From assembly GCA_030418545.1 (NCBI GenBank), contig QAIB01000012.1:1-64000 (forward strand): DNA of 64,000 nt, in the 5' to 3' direction. Both the position numbers and the translations under genes were made by a program. Positions within the stretch are counted from its first letter, which is position 1. Every line of letters starts with the position of its first letter. The stretch comes from Xenophilus aerolatus. GTDB lineage: Bacteria > Pseudomonadota > Gammaproteobacteria > Burkholderiales > Burkholderiaceae_C. Under the pieces are notes generated by a model that saw nothing but the letters and a program-made list of their open reading frames with translations, did not search any database and was not told the DNA's origin. Shown here in pieces: positions 25,654-33,946 of the stretch.

Positions 25654-26438
25654 AGATCTGCAAGTTCCTGCACCAAGGGCGCCCGCGCTTCGGCGTGCTC
25701 GAGGACGCACGGACCGTACGGGCCCTGCGGGGGTCGCCGTTCGAGGGGGACATGACGCCCGGCGACGAGCGCTGGCCGCTCGACAGCCTGGCGCTCATGG
25801 TGCCGTCGGTGGAACGGCCGCGCATCTTCGGCATCGGCTTGAACTACCGTGCCCACATCCTCGAGACGGGGCGGTCCCTGCCGCAGATCCCGTCCGTGTT
25901 CATGAAGCCTGACACCAGCCTGCTGGCGCCCGGCGGGCGCATCGTCTTTCCGCGCGAAAGCACGGTGGTCCACTACGAGGCGGAACTCGTCGCGGTGATC
26001 GGCCGCCGTGCCCGGCATGTCCCACGCGAGCACGCGCTCGACCATGTGCTGGGCTACACCTGCGGCAACGACGTCAGCGAGCGCACGATCCAGCGCCAGG
26101 AAATGGCCATGGGCCTGATGACGGTGGGCAAGGCTTTCGACAGCTTCGCACCGGTAGGCCCCTTCATCGAGACCGCCGTCGACCCGTCGGCGCTGCGGCT
26201 GCGCGGCCGGCTCAATGGCGAGGTGGTCCAGGACTGCGACACCTCGGACCTGCTCTTCGGCGTGGACGCCCTGGTGGCCTACCTGAGCCAGGCCATCACC
26301 CTGCTGCCCGGCGACCTGATCATGACGGGCACGCCGGGCGGCGTGGGCCCGCTGCGGCCCGGCGACGTCTTCGAGGTGGAGATCGATGGCGTCGGCACGC
26401 TCACCAACGCCGTGGTCGCCGAGGAGGCATGCGCATGA
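25650..26438 (+). CDS. Fumarylacetoacetate hydrolase-family protein
   Basis: 262-residue cytoplasmic metal-dependent hydrolase, isomerase or decarboxylase. The N-terminal MKICKFLHQGRPRFGVLEDA leads into the FAH core: IFGIGLNYRAH, PSVFMKPDTSLLAPGG, the metal-binding VVHYEAELVAVIGR (two Glu), GYTCGNDVSERTIQR, GKAFDSFAPVGPFI and PGDLIMTGTPGGVG. Such enzymes act late in meta-type ring-cleavage pathways on acylpyruvates or oxo-dienoates. It is coupled by ATGA to the upstream permease and to the downstream NTF2-like gene. The function fits a lower-pathway hydrolase for the ring-cleavage product. Confidence 0.92.
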   Translation: MKICKFLHQGRPRFGVLEDARTVRALRGSPFEGDMTPGDERWPLDSLALMVPSVERPRIFGIGLNYRAHILETGRSLPQIPSVFMKPDTSLLAPGGRIVFPRESTVVHYEAELVAVIGRRARHVPREHALDHVLGYTCGNDVSERTIQRQEMAMGLMTVGKAFDSFAPVGPFIETAVDPSALRLRGRLNGEVVQDCDTSDLLFGVDALVAYLSQAITLLPGDLIMTGTPGGVGPLRPGDVFEVEIDGVGTLTNAVVAEEACA

Positions 26439-26824
26439 AGCACACCGCGGACGGCCAGGCGTCGAAGGTGCTCGCGGCCGACGAGGCGCGGTACCAGGCG
26501 CTGTACGCGCAGGACACCGCCACGCTCGAGCACATGCTGGCGCCGGACTATGTCCACACCCATGCGAACGGCAAGACGGACGACAGGGCGACGTTCCTCT
26601 CGACCATCTCGGCAGGCCGCTACCGCTTCGTCGAGGCTGTCCGCACGGACCAGCGCGTTCGCGCCGTGGGTCCGGCGATCGTCCTGAGCGGGACGACGCG
26701 GACCACCCTCGACGTCGGCGGCGAGACGAAGGTGATGCGCAATGCCTTCGTCACCGTCTGGGTCGAATCGGATGCGACGCTGCAGTTGCTCCACTGGCAG
26801 GCCACGGCTTTGCCGGCAGCATGA
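26435..26824 (+). CDS. NTF2-like (DUF4440/SnoaL-type) small protein
   Basis: 129-residue protein of the cystatin-like NTF2 fold. ADEARYQALYAQDTATLEHMLAPDYVHTHANGKTDDRATFLSTI (about residues 14-58) is the usual helical entry and first strands. Alternating strands LSGTTRTTLDVGG and NAFVTVWVESDATLQLLHWQATAL follow. There is no signal peptide. Members include isomerases, hydratases and pocket-only binding proteins; a catalytic His-Asp pair could involve His/Asp residues of the DYVHTH turn. Start MKHTADG overlaps the FAH stop (ATGA). It could act on an unstable ring-cleavage intermediate. Confidence 0.85.
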   Translation: MKHTADGQASKVLAADEARYQALYAQDTATLEHMLAPDYVHTHANGKTDDRATFLSTISAGRYRFVEAVRTDQRVRAVGPAIVLSGTTRTTLDVGGETKVMRNAFVTVWVESDATLQLLHWQATALPAA

Positions 26825-26864
26825 ACCGCGCGTCGTCCAGCACATGCACGAGACGGAGGTGAAC

Positions 26865-27845
26865 ATGACAAGGAGCGACGGCCGGCGGGCGCTTTTGCTG
26901 TCGGCGGCCCTGTGCGCGTGGACCCTGCCCCTCCTCGCGGCGGCGCAGGGACGCTTTCCTTCCCGGCCTGTCAACCTGGTGCTTCCCGCGGCGGCGGGCA
27001 CGGGGGTCGACATCGTCGCCCGCATCGGCGCCCAGCGGCTGTCGGAGGTGCTGGGCCAGCCCGTCGTCGTGGAGAACGTCGTCGGCGCCAGCGGGGTCAT
27101 CGGCGTGCAGCGGGCGGCGCGCGCCAAGCCCGACGGATACACGCTGCTTTTCACCTTCAACCAGACGATGACGATGAATCCGCATGTCGTCGCCAACCTG
27201 AGCTACGACCCGCTGAAGGACTTCGCGCCGGTCTCGCGCTTCGCCGCGTCGCCATTCGTCTGGATGGTCAACACGCAGGTGCCGGTCACGACCTTTCCGG
27301 AATTCGTCGCCTACGCCAAGGCCCACCCCGGAAAGCTGGCCATGGGCGTCACGGGCTTCGCGTCCGCGGCCTACCTGGGCTCGCAGCTGCTGGCCTTGCA
27401 GACCGGGGCCGAAACGCTGGCCGTCAACTACGCCAGCAACTTCAGCGCGGACCTGCAGTCGAACGTGGTGCAGGTGTCCATGAGCCCGGCCGCCCAGGTG
27501 CCCTCGCTGGTGGCTAGCGGCAAGGTCCGGCCCCTGGCGCAGACGGGGGCGCAGCGCGCGGCCTCCCTGCCCGATCTGCCGACGGTCGGCGAGACCGTCC
27601 CAGGCTATGTGATCGATGCGTGGTACGGGGTCTGGGCGCCGGCAGGAACGCCTCGGGACGTGCTCGACAGCCTCACCAGGGCCTGGCAGAAGGTGGCCGA
27701 CACGCCCGAGGTCAGGAGCCGTCTGGCGGCGGTGTCGGCCGTGCCGGTGGGCAGCACGGCGCAGGCCCTGGACGAACTCACACGCTCGGAGTCCAGGCTG
27801 TGGGGCGACGTGGTGAAAGCACGGAAGATCGTGCCCGTGCAATAG
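26865..27845 (+). CDS. Bug-family TTT solute receptor (orphan) at the end of the catabolic operon
   Basis: 326-residue periplasmic binding protein of the Bug/TctC family with the signal MTRSDGRRALLLSAALCAWT. The mature part starts GRFPSRPVNLVLPAAAGTGVDIVARI, the family hallmark where PFPPGG normally stands; here the loop is LPAAAGTG. Other family text includes LGQPVVVENVVGASGVIG, AKPDGYTLL, NPHVVANLSYDPLKDF, LPDLPTVGETVPGY and WYGVWAPAGTPRDVLD. GGAGGT precedes the ATG. No tctAB lies next to it, so it may work with another TTT permease or as a sensor. A second Bug gene at 29906 pairs with tctBA. Confidence 0.92.
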   Translation: MTRSDGRRALLLSAALCAWTLPLLAAAQGRFPSRPVNLVLPAAAGTGVDIVARIGAQRLSEVLGQPVVVENVVGASGVIGVQRAARAKPDGYTLLFTFNQTMTMNPHVVANLSYDPLKDFAPVSRFAASPFVWMVNTQVPVTTFPEFVAYAKAHPGKLAMGVTGFASAAYLGSQLLALQTGAETLAVNYASNFSADLQSNVVQVSMSPAAQVPSLVASGKVRPLAQTGAQRAASLPDLPTVGETVPGYVIDAWYGVWAPAGTPRDVLDSLTRAWQKVADTPEVRSRLAAVSAVPVGSTAQALDELTRSESRLWGDVVKARKIVPVQ

Positions 27846-27887
27846 CGCGAGCAGCGTCTCCAGGCCGCCGCAGGCCCCAACCGTCGC

Positions 27888-29093
27888 TCAGTCGACCCGG
27901 CGCGGCTTCACCCGCGACGCCGCCTCCTTGGCATGGCGTCGTGCAGTCTCCACGTCGTCGGCGTGTGCCAGCGCCACGCCCATGCGGCGCTTGACGAAGC
28001 TCTCGGGCTTGCCGAACAGGCGCAGGTCGGTGCCGGGCACGGCCAGCGCCTCGTCCACCCCGTCGAACACGATGCCGAGCGCGTCCGCGCCGCCATAGAT
28101 CACGGCGCTGGCGCCCGCGCTCTTGAGCGTCGTGTCCACCGGCAGGCCGAGGATGGCGCGTGCATGCAGCTCGAATTCGCTCTGCCACTGGGTGGCGAGC
28201 GTCACCAGGCCGGTGTCGTGCGGGCGCGGGCTCACCTCGCTGAACCACACCTGCTCGCCCTTGACGAAGAGCTCGACGCCGAAGAGGCCCTGGCCGCCGA
28301 GGTCGGCCGTCACCTTGCGCGCGATGTCCTGCGCCTTCTCCAGCGCCGCCGGGTGCATGGGGTGCGGCTGCCAGCTCTCGACATAGTCGCCGCTGACCTG
28401 GATGTGGCCCACGGGCTGGCAGAACTGGGTCTGGATGCTGCCATCCGCGGCCCGGGCACGCACGGTGAGCAGCGTGATCTCGTAGTCAAAGTCGATGAAG
28501 CCCTCGACGATCACGCGGCCATGGCTCACGCGGCCGCCGGCCATGGCGTAGTCCCAGGACTTCTTCACGTCGGCCGGGCCGTCGATCTTGCTCTGGCCCT
28601 TGCCGGAGCTGCTCATCACCGGCTTGACGATGCAGGGGTAGCCGATGCCTGCATCGATCGCGGCCTGCAACTCGTCCAGCGAATCGCAGAACTTGTAGGG
28701 GCTGGTCGGCAGGCCCAGCGTCTCGGCCGCCAGGCGGCGAATGCCTTCGCGGTCCATGGTCAGGCGCGCGGCGCGCGCGGTGGGGATGACGCGCACCACG
28801 CCGGCCGCCTCCAGTTCCTCGAGCAGGGGCGTGGCGATGGCCTCGATCTCGGGCACCACCAGGTCCGGCTTCTCGGCTTCGATCAAAGCCCTGAGCTGCG
28901 CCGGATCGCTCATGGTGATGGTGCGCGCATGGTGCGCCACCTGCTGGCCGGGTGCGTTCTCGTAGCGGTCGACAGCGATGGTTTCCACGCCCAGGCGCTG
29001 CAGCGCGATCAGCACCTCCTTGCCGAGCTCGCCGGAGCCCAGGAGCATCACACGGGTGGCGTTGGGAGACAGGGGGGTGCCGAGGCGGGTCAT
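27888..29093 (-). CDS. purT: Formate-dependent phosphoribosylglycinamide formyltransferase
   Basis: Cytoplasmic purine-synthesis enzyme that forms formyl-GAR from GAR, formate and ATP. The 401-residue product from ATG 29093 ([19 protein letters not shown]) is an ATP-grasp protein of standard PurT length (about 392 in E. coli). It shows [112 protein letters not shown] and [14 protein letters not shown]. It stands alone, convergent with the orphan Bug gene. Confidence 0.96.
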   Translation of the reverse strand: MTRLGTPLSPNATRVMLLGSGELGKEVLIALQRLGVETIAVDRYENAPGQQVAHHARTITMSDPAQLRALIEAEKPDLVVPEIEAIATPLLEELEAAGVVRVIPTARAARLTMDREGIRRLAAETLGLPTSPYKFCDSLDELQAAIDAGIGYPCIVKPVMSSSGKGQSKIDGPADVKKSWDYAMAGGRVSHGRVIVEGFIDFDYEITLLTVRARAADGSIQTQFCQPVGHIQVSGDYVESWQPHPMHPAALEKAQDIARKVTADLGGQGLFGVELFVKGEQVWFSEVSPRPHDTGLVTLATQWQSEFELHARAILGLPVDTTLKSAGASAVIYGGADALGIVFDGVDEALAVPGTDLRLFGKPESFVKRRMGVALAHADDVETARRHAKEAASRVKPRRVD

Positions 29094-29254
29094 GGTGGCG
29101 GGCTCGCTGCGTGGAAAAAGAAGGGGGCGGGTGAGGGACGAAAGGCCGATGGTAGCCATGCGCCGGGCGCGTCGAGGGCCGCGGCCGCCTTGGGTACAGT
29201 GCGGCGGTGCACCCCCTTCCACCACGGCCGGCATGTTCCGGTCTGCAACAACGC

Positions 29255-29653
29255 ATGCGCGCCACTGCGGCCGTGCTGGCGGCCTTGCTGGTCACGGGAT
29301 GCGACGGACCCGTCGCCGAGCCCCCGAACGAGGCCTTCGTCGCGGTGCGCGACGCCGCGCCGGAGCACGTGTTCCGGGGCACGCTGGCGGGCCGGCCGGT
29401 GCACCTGGTGGCGCACGACTGCGAGGTGTTCCTCGTCCGCGCCGTGCGCGGCACGCAGGTCGACTGGGAGCGCGTGCTGGCGCCGGACCCCTACCCCTTT
29501 TTCACCAGTTGCGCTCGCCAGTCGCTCGTCGCCGACGCGGACGGCGGCGTGACGGCGACGCTCGGCCGCATGGCCTTCGGCGCCGGCGGCTGCTGTGCCA
29601 CGGGCGGCAGCTGGCGTTCGCGCGATGGCGCGACCTGGACGAAGACACGATGA
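29255..29653 (+). CDS. Small predicted lipoprotein of unknown function
   Basis: 132-residue product starting [18 protein letters not shown]. The lipobox LVTG-Cys17 predicts a lipid-anchored envelope protein. The rest has an [25 protein letters not shown] beta-rich stretch and a Cys-containing tail [13 protein letters not shown], which resembles small uncharacterised lipoproteins of Burkholderiales. The start at 29255 is preferred to 29207 because only it gives a compact signal peptide. The next gene, a DUF3820 protein, overlaps its stop by four bases. No function is recognised. Confidence 0.75.
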   Translation: MRATAAVLAALLVTGCDGPVAEPPNEAFVAVRDAAPEHVFRGTLAGRPVHLVAHDCEVFLVRAVRGTQVDWERVLAPDPYPFFTSCARQSLVADADGGVTATLGRMAFGAGGCCATGGSWRSRDGATWTKTR

Positions 29654-29874
29654 ACCCCGACGACCTGCAACGCCTGGTGACCCTGCCGATGCCCTTCGGC
29701 AAGCACAAGGGCACCGTCATCGCCGACCTGCCGGGCAACTACCTGGCGTGGTTCGCGCGCGAAGGCTTTCCGAAAGGCGAGATCGGCCGCCTGCTGGCGC
29801 TGATGCTGGAGATCGACCACAACGGGCTCAAGCCGCTGCTGGCGCCGCTGCGCCACGGCGGGCCGCCGCGCTGA
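29650..29874 (+). CDS. DUF3820-family small protein
   Basis: 74-residue protein with the DUF3820 signature MPFGKHKGTVIADLPGNYLAWFAREGFPKGEIGRLLALMLEIDHNGL, covering almost the whole length. Family members are described as putative quorum-sensing-regulated virulence-factor-like proteins. The fold and the FGKHKG motif resemble exonuclease-associated modules. ATG overlaps the stop of the upstream lipoprotein gene (ATGA), so the two are coupled. Its biochemical role is unknown. Confidence 0.88.
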   Translation: MNPDDLQRLVTLPMPFGKHKGTVIADLPGNYLAWFAREGFPKGEIGRLLALMLEIDHNGLKPLLAPLRHGGPPR

Positions 29875-29905
29875 GCGGCATGCCGGCCATGGCCGCTGCG
29901 GTCGC

Positions 29906-30904
29906 TCACTCGATGGTGGCACCCGAGGCCTGCACGATGCCCTTCCACTTCTGGTAGTCGGTCTTGAGCAGCGTGCCGAACTGCTCGGGCGTCATGGCCT
30001 GGTACTCGGCGCCCTGCTCGTGGATGGCGGCCTGCACGTCGGGGCGGGCCAGCAGCTTGTTCACCTCGGCGTTCAGCTTCGCAACCACATCCTTGGGCGT
30101 GCCCGCGGGCGCGAAGAGGCCGTACCAGGTGCTGACGTCGAAGTCCTTGCCGTAGCCCAGCTCGGCCACGGTGGGGATGTCGGGCATCGAGCTGCTGCGC
30201 TTCGCCGAGGTCACGGCCAGCGGCCGCAGCTTGCCCGACTTGAGCTGGCCGATGGCCGAGGGCAGCGAGGACACCATCAGGTCCACGTTGCCGGCCAGCA
30301 CGTCCATCATGGCCGCATTGCTGCCCTTGTAGGGCACGTGGCGGATCTTGATGTTGGCGGCGCTCTTGAAGATCTCGCCGGCCAGGTGGATGGTGGTGCC
30401 GTTGCCCGGCGAGCCGAAGGTCACGGCATCGGGCTGGGCGCGCGCCGCGTCGACCACGTCCTTGAGCGTCTTGAACTTCGACTCGGCGCGGGTGACGATG
30501 ACCACCGGCGTGTAAGCCACATGGGCCACTGCCGTGAGGTCCTTGACCGGGTCGTAGCTCAGGTTCTTGTACAGCCAGGGCGCGACGACCATGTTGTCCT
30601 TCTGGCCCATCACGATGTCGTAACCGGTGGGCTGCGCACGCGCCGCCTCGGCGATGCCGATGGTGCCGCCGGCACCGCCGCGGTTGTCGGGCACGACGGT
30701 CCAGTGGCTGACCTCGGTCAGCTTCGTCGCGATCAGGCGCGACAGGATGTCGGTGCCGCCGCCCGGGGGGAAGGGAACGATCAGCCGGATCGGCTTAGCG
30801 GGCCAGGCGGCCTGCGCCAGCACGGGGCCGGCCGTGGCGGCCAGGGCCAGGCCGCCGCCGCTGGCGGCGAGGCGGGCGAGGAGGGAGCGTCGGGTGATGG
30901 TCAT
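29906..30904 (-). CDS. Bug-family TTT solute receptor (TctC-like), divergent from tctBA
   Basis: 332-residue periplasmic binding protein with signal MTITRRSLLARLAASGGGLALAATAGPVLAQ in outline, which may use Tat because of the RR motif. The mature N-terminus has WPAKPIRLIVPFPPGGGTDILSRL, the classic Bug carboxylate-binding loop. Further marks are VPDNRGGAGGTIG, AARAQPTGYDIVMG, PWLYKNLSYDPVKDLTAV, IRHVPYKGSNAAMMDVLAGNVDLM and DVSTWYGLFAPAGTPKDVVAKL. It is divergent from tctB-tctA (starts at 31231 and 31736), with which it should form a complete tripartite tricarboxylate-type importer. The ligand is unknown. Confidence 0.93.
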   Translation of the reverse strand: MTITRRSLLARLAASGGGLALAATAGPVLAQAAWPAKPIRLIVPFPPGGGTDILSRLIATKLTEVSHWTVVPDNRGGAGGTIGIAEAARAQPTGYDIVMGQKDNMVVAPWLYKNLSYDPVKDLTAVAHVAYTPVVIVTRAESKFKTLKDVVDAARAQPDAVTFGSPGNGTTIHLAGEIFKSAANIKIRHVPYKGSNAAMMDVLAGNVDLMVSSLPSAIGQLKSGKLRPLAVTSAKRSSSMPDIPTVAELGYGKDFDVSTWYGLFAPAGTPKDVVAKLNAEVNKLLARPDVQAAIHEQGAEYQAMTPEQFGTLLKTDYQKWKGIVQASGATIE

Positions 30905-31067
30905 GGGAGGAATCCGTTTGTCTCGTGGTCGGGTTGGCGAGCGCCGCGCGTGCACGCGCGCGAGGGCCGGAGTGTGCCGCAGCAGCGCGGGTCGGGCCGG
31001 TGCCGCTTCGCGATGACCCTGCTGCCGCGCGCCGATGGGCGCACGCGTCAGGCGGGCCGGGCTTCGT

Positions 31068-31137
31068 TGCTATGAATTCGATAGCTGAATGCCCAAGCGA
31101 GGCGGCAGCCTGCGCCCGATTTTGCCGATGTCTTTCG
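31068..31137 (+). repeat. GCTAT-type 17-nt hairpin repeat, copy 2
   Basis: GCTATGAATTCGATAGC (31068-31084) pairs GCTAT with ATAGC, followed by tgaatgccc, a GC-rich second part and gattttgccgatgtctttcgaa. It occupies the 326-bp divergent gap between the Bug gene (start 30904) and tctB (start 31231). The rest of that gap shows only a purine-rich ribosome site (gaggtggag) before tctB and no other obvious signal. Confidence 0.65.
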
Positions 31138-31230
31138 AAGGGCTCTACGCATTAGTCCGTAGCGACCGGTCAGCCGGGCGTCAGGCGCCGGCGACGACGC
31201 TCGTCAGTTCCTAGTCAGAGGTGGAGACAT

Positions 31231-31719
31231 ATGGCAATCAAGAGCCAGGCAGACTTTTTTTCAGGTGCGATGTTCGTCATCGTGGGTGGCGTGTTCGCCA
31301 TCGGCGCGACCAACTACAACGTCGGCGACGGTGCCCGCATGGGCCCGGGCTACTTCCCGTTGATGCTGGGCATCCTGCTGGCCCTGCTCGGGGCGGCCAT
31401 CATCTTCCAGTCGCTGGTGGTAGAGACGACCGACGGCGGCAGGATCGGCCGCTGGGCCTGGAAGCCCCTGGCCTTCGTGCTCGGGGCCAACCTGGCCTTC
31501 GGCGTGCTGCTCGGGGGGCTGCCCAGCATCGGGCTGCCGGCGATGGGGCTGATCATCGCGATCTTCGCGCTGACCTTCATCGCCAGCCTGGCGGGCACCC
31601 AGTTCCGCTTCAAGGACACGCTGATCCTGGCCATCGTGCTGGCCGCGGGCAGCTACGTCGCCTTCATCCTGGCGCTCAAGCTCCAGATCCAGGTCTGGCC
31701 GACCTTCATTTCGGGTTGA
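31231..31719 (+). CDS. tctB: Tripartite tricarboxylate transporter small membrane subunit TctB
   Basis: 162-residue inner-membrane protein with four hydrophobic helices: AMFVIVGGVFAIGATN, LMLGILLALLGAAIIFQSL, GLPAMGLIIAIFALTFIASLAG and TLILAIVLAAGSYVAFILAL. The ARMGPGYFPLMLGILLALLG motif is diagnostic of TctB. GAGGTGGAG lies eight bases upstream of the ATG. tctA begins 16 bp after its stop. With the divergent Bug receptor it makes a full TTT system. Confidence 0.93.
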   Translation: MAIKSQADFFSGAMFVIVGGVFAIGATNYNVGDGARMGPGYFPLMLGILLALLGAAIIFQSLVVETTDGGRIGRWAWKPLAFVLGANLAFGVLLGGLPSIGLPAMGLIIAIFALTFIASLAGTQFRFKDTLILAIVLAAGSYVAFILALKLQIQVWPTFISG

Positions 31720-31735
31720 GCGAGGACGAGCGACC

Positions 31736-33253
31736 ATGGACTTCAATCTTTTCGCCAACCTGGCCACGGGCTTCGGCGTCGCGGTCACCTGGACCAACCT
31801 GCTGTACTGCCTGATCGGCTGCATCCTGGGCACGCTGATCGGCGTGCTGCCGGGCATCGGCCCCGTCGCGACCATCGCGATGCTGCTGCCCGCGACCTAC
31901 GCGTTGCCGCCGGTGTCGGCGCTGATCATGCTGGCCGGCATCTACTACGGCGCGCAGTACGGTGGGTCGACCACCGCCATCCTGGTCAACCTGCCGGGCG
32001 AGTCGTCCTCGGTGGTGACGTGCATCGACGGCTACCAGATGGCGCGGCAGGGGCGAGCGGGTCCGGCGCTCGCGGCGGCCGGCCTCGGTTCTTTCTTCGC
32101 CGGCTGCGTGGGCACCATCATCCTGGCCGCCTTCGCGCCGCCGCTCACCGAACTGGCCTTCAAGTTCGGCCCGGCCGAGTACTTCAGCCTGATGGTGCTG
32201 GGCCTGATCGGCGCGGTGGTGCTGGCCTCGGGTTCGCTGCTCAAGGCGATCGCGATGGTGGTGCTGGGCCTGCTGCTCGGCCTGGTGGGCACCGACGTGA
32301 ACTCGGGGGTGGCGCGTTTCTCCTTCGATATCCCCGAACTGACCGACGGCATCGGCTTCATCGTGATCTCGATGGGCGTCTTCGGCTACGGCGAGATCAT
32401 CGGCAACCTGTCGCAGCCGGACGAGGACCGCGAGGTCTTCACCAGCAAGGTGACGGGCCTGTGGCCCACCGGCGACGACTTCAAGAAGATGGCGCCGGCC
32501 GTGCTGCGCGGCACGACGCTGGGCTCGGCCCTGGGCATCCTGCCCGGCGGCGGTGCGCTGCTGGCCTCCTTCGCGTCCTACGCGCTGGAGAAGAAGCTCA
32601 AGATGAGCCCGAACGAAGTCGCCTTCGGCCGCGGCAACATCCGCGGTGTGGCGGGCCCCGAGTCGGCCAACAACGCCGGCGCCCAGACCTCCTTCATCCC
32701 GCTGCTGACGCTGGGCATCCCGCCCAACCCGGTGATGGCGCTGATGGTCGGTGCGATGACCATCCACAACATCCAGCCCGGCCCGCAGGTGATGACCAGC
32801 AACCCCGAGCTGTTCTGGGGCCTGATCGCCTCGATGTGGCTGGGCAACCTGATGCTGATCGTGCTGAACCTGCCGCTGATCGGCATGTGGATCAAGCTGC
32901 TGAAGGTGCCTTACCGCCTGCTGTTCCCGGCCATCGTGCTGTTCTGCGCGATCGGCGTGTACTCGACCAACAACAACACCTTTGACGTGTGGATGGTCGC
33001 GATCTTCGGCTTCATCGGCTACGTGTTCATCAAGCTGCGGGTGGAACCGGCGCCGCTGCTGCTGGGCTTCATCCTGGGGCCGATGATGGAAGAGAACCTG
33101 CGCCGCGCCCTGCTGCTCTCGCGCGGCAGCTGGAGCGTGCTGGTCACGCGGCCGATCTCGGCCGGCCTGCTGGTCGCTGCGCTGGCGCTGCTGGTGATCG
33201 TGCTGCTGCCGTCGGTGAAGTCCAAGCGCGAAGAGGCTTTCGTCGAAGAGTGA
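31736..33253 (+). CDS. tctA: Tripartite tricarboxylate transporter large permease TctA
   Basis: 505-residue polytopic inner-membrane permease, close to the family standard. It has the two TctA signature loops: IGVLPGIGPVATIAMLLPATY with YYGAQYGGSTTAILVNLPGESSSVVTCIDGY near residues 40-100, and ILPGGGALLASFASYALEKK with GVAGPESANNAGAQTSFIPLLTLGIPPNPVMALM near residues 265-345. Many helices follow, ending at LLVAALALLVIVLLP. It forms the translocation channel with TctB and receives solute from the divergent Bug receptor. The following 690 bp is gene-free. Confidence 0.95.
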   Translation: MDFNLFANLATGFGVAVTWTNLLYCLIGCILGTLIGVLPGIGPVATIAMLLPATYALPPVSALIMLAGIYYGAQYGGSTTAILVNLPGESSSVVTCIDGYQMARQGRAGPALAAAGLGSFFAGCVGTIILAAFAPPLTELAFKFGPAEYFSLMVLGLIGAVVLASGSLLKAIAMVVLGLLLGLVGTDVNSGVARFSFDIPELTDGIGFIVISMGVFGYGEIIGNLSQPDEDREVFTSKVTGLWPTGDDFKKMAPAVLRGTTLGSALGILPGGGALLASFASYALEKKLKMSPNEVAFGRGNIRGVAGPESANNAGAQTSFIPLLTLGIPPNPVMALMVGAMTIHNIQPGPQVMTSNPELFWGLIASMWLGNLMLIVLNLPLIGMWIKLLKVPYRLLFPAIVLFCAIGVYSTNNNTFDVWMVAIFGFIGYVFIKLRVEPAPLLLGFILGPMMEENLRRALLLSRGSWSVLVTRPISAGLLVAALALLVIVLLPSVKSKREEAFVEE

Positions 33254-33437
33254 CGTTGGGGGCCCTGGGGCCCGCCTGTTCGTCGCGTGGGGCCCGTCTG
33301 GGGCCCTTTTCTTTGTCTTGCGCGTTCGGGGTCGCTGCTGGGGCGATGGGCCGGCCCTGGTGCCGGTGAGGGCGCGCCGGCGCTTCGGTGGGGTGGTCGG
33401 CTTCGCCGACTGCCCTGCGGTGCTCGCGCGAACGGGC

Positions 33438-33529
33438 CGCGGCAGAACTCGCTTCGTTCACTGCGTTCACTGCGCTCGGACAGCTGCCGCGAGTCAGATC
33501 ACGAAGCGGGCCTGTCCTTCGGCAGGCCC
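33438..33529 (-). repeat. Two-hairpin intergenic element, copy 2 (inverted)
   Basis: Read on the minus strand, hairpin A (33508-33529) pairs GGGCCTG with CAGGCCC around CCGAAGGA. Hairpin B (33438-33491) pairs CGCGGCAG with CTGCCGCG. Its loop has the variant gagcgcagtgaacgcagtga text. The order and spacing match the other copies. Confidence 0.75.
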
Positions 33530-33706
33530 GCAGCCCGCCCGCGCTGCGCTCCTCGGCACCCCACAGGCGCGCCGACACGCCCTCACCGGCACCAGGGCCT
33601 GCGTTAGGGGTTGTTCTCCACCACGGCTGCTTCCACGCGTCGGCGCCGGGCCGAGGGTGCGAGGGCGATTTCGGGGCCGGCGAGGCGCGCAGGGCGGGCG
33701 GGCTGC

Positions 33707-33793
33707 AGGCCTGCCGAAGGACAGGCCTGCTCGTAAACTGACTCGCGGCAGCTGTTTGAGCGTAGCGCGAAGCGCGTAGCGAGTTCTGCCGCG
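33707..33793 (+). repeat. Two-hairpin intergenic element, copy 3
   Basis: Hairpin A (33707-33728) pairs AGGCCTG with CAGGCCT around CCGAAGGA. The linker gctcgtaaactgact leads to hairpin B (33744-33793, 50 nt), where CGCGGCAG pairs with CTGCCGCG. It is the mirror partner of copy 2, and they share the arms of hairpin B. Confidence 0.75.
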
Positions 33794-33946
33794 GCCCGCC
33801 TGCCCGAGCACCGCAGCGGAGCCGGCCCGCTGGGCCGGCCGGCCCCGTATGAGCCCGCGCGCCCTGGGCCCGGCGCCGGCGCGCGCCCCAGCCGATACCA
33901 ACACGGCGGACGATCCAATGCCCGCCTCAAACCAGCCGCGCCGGCC

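Larger units (their letters stand above)
33254..33946. other. Gene-free region with an inverted pair of two-hairpin elements
   Basis: No credible gene. Just after the tctA stop, several GGGCCC blocks (33263-33308) may form a loose terminator. Two copies of the two-hairpin element face each other in opposite orientation (33438-33529 and 33707-33793). The stretch between them (33530-33700) shows the gctgcgctcctcggc phrase but no further structure I can name. The liv operon ends at 33947 on the other strand. Confidence 0.7.

Noticed and set aside
33254-33320. Strong Rho-independent terminator after tctA
   Set aside because: GGGCCC blocks could pair in several ways, but there is no clear single stem followed by a T-run.
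33438-33793. Possible CRISPR array because of repeated gagcg/gcgaag text
   Set aside because: Repeats are inverted arms and loops of hairpins, with no regular spacers and no cas genes.
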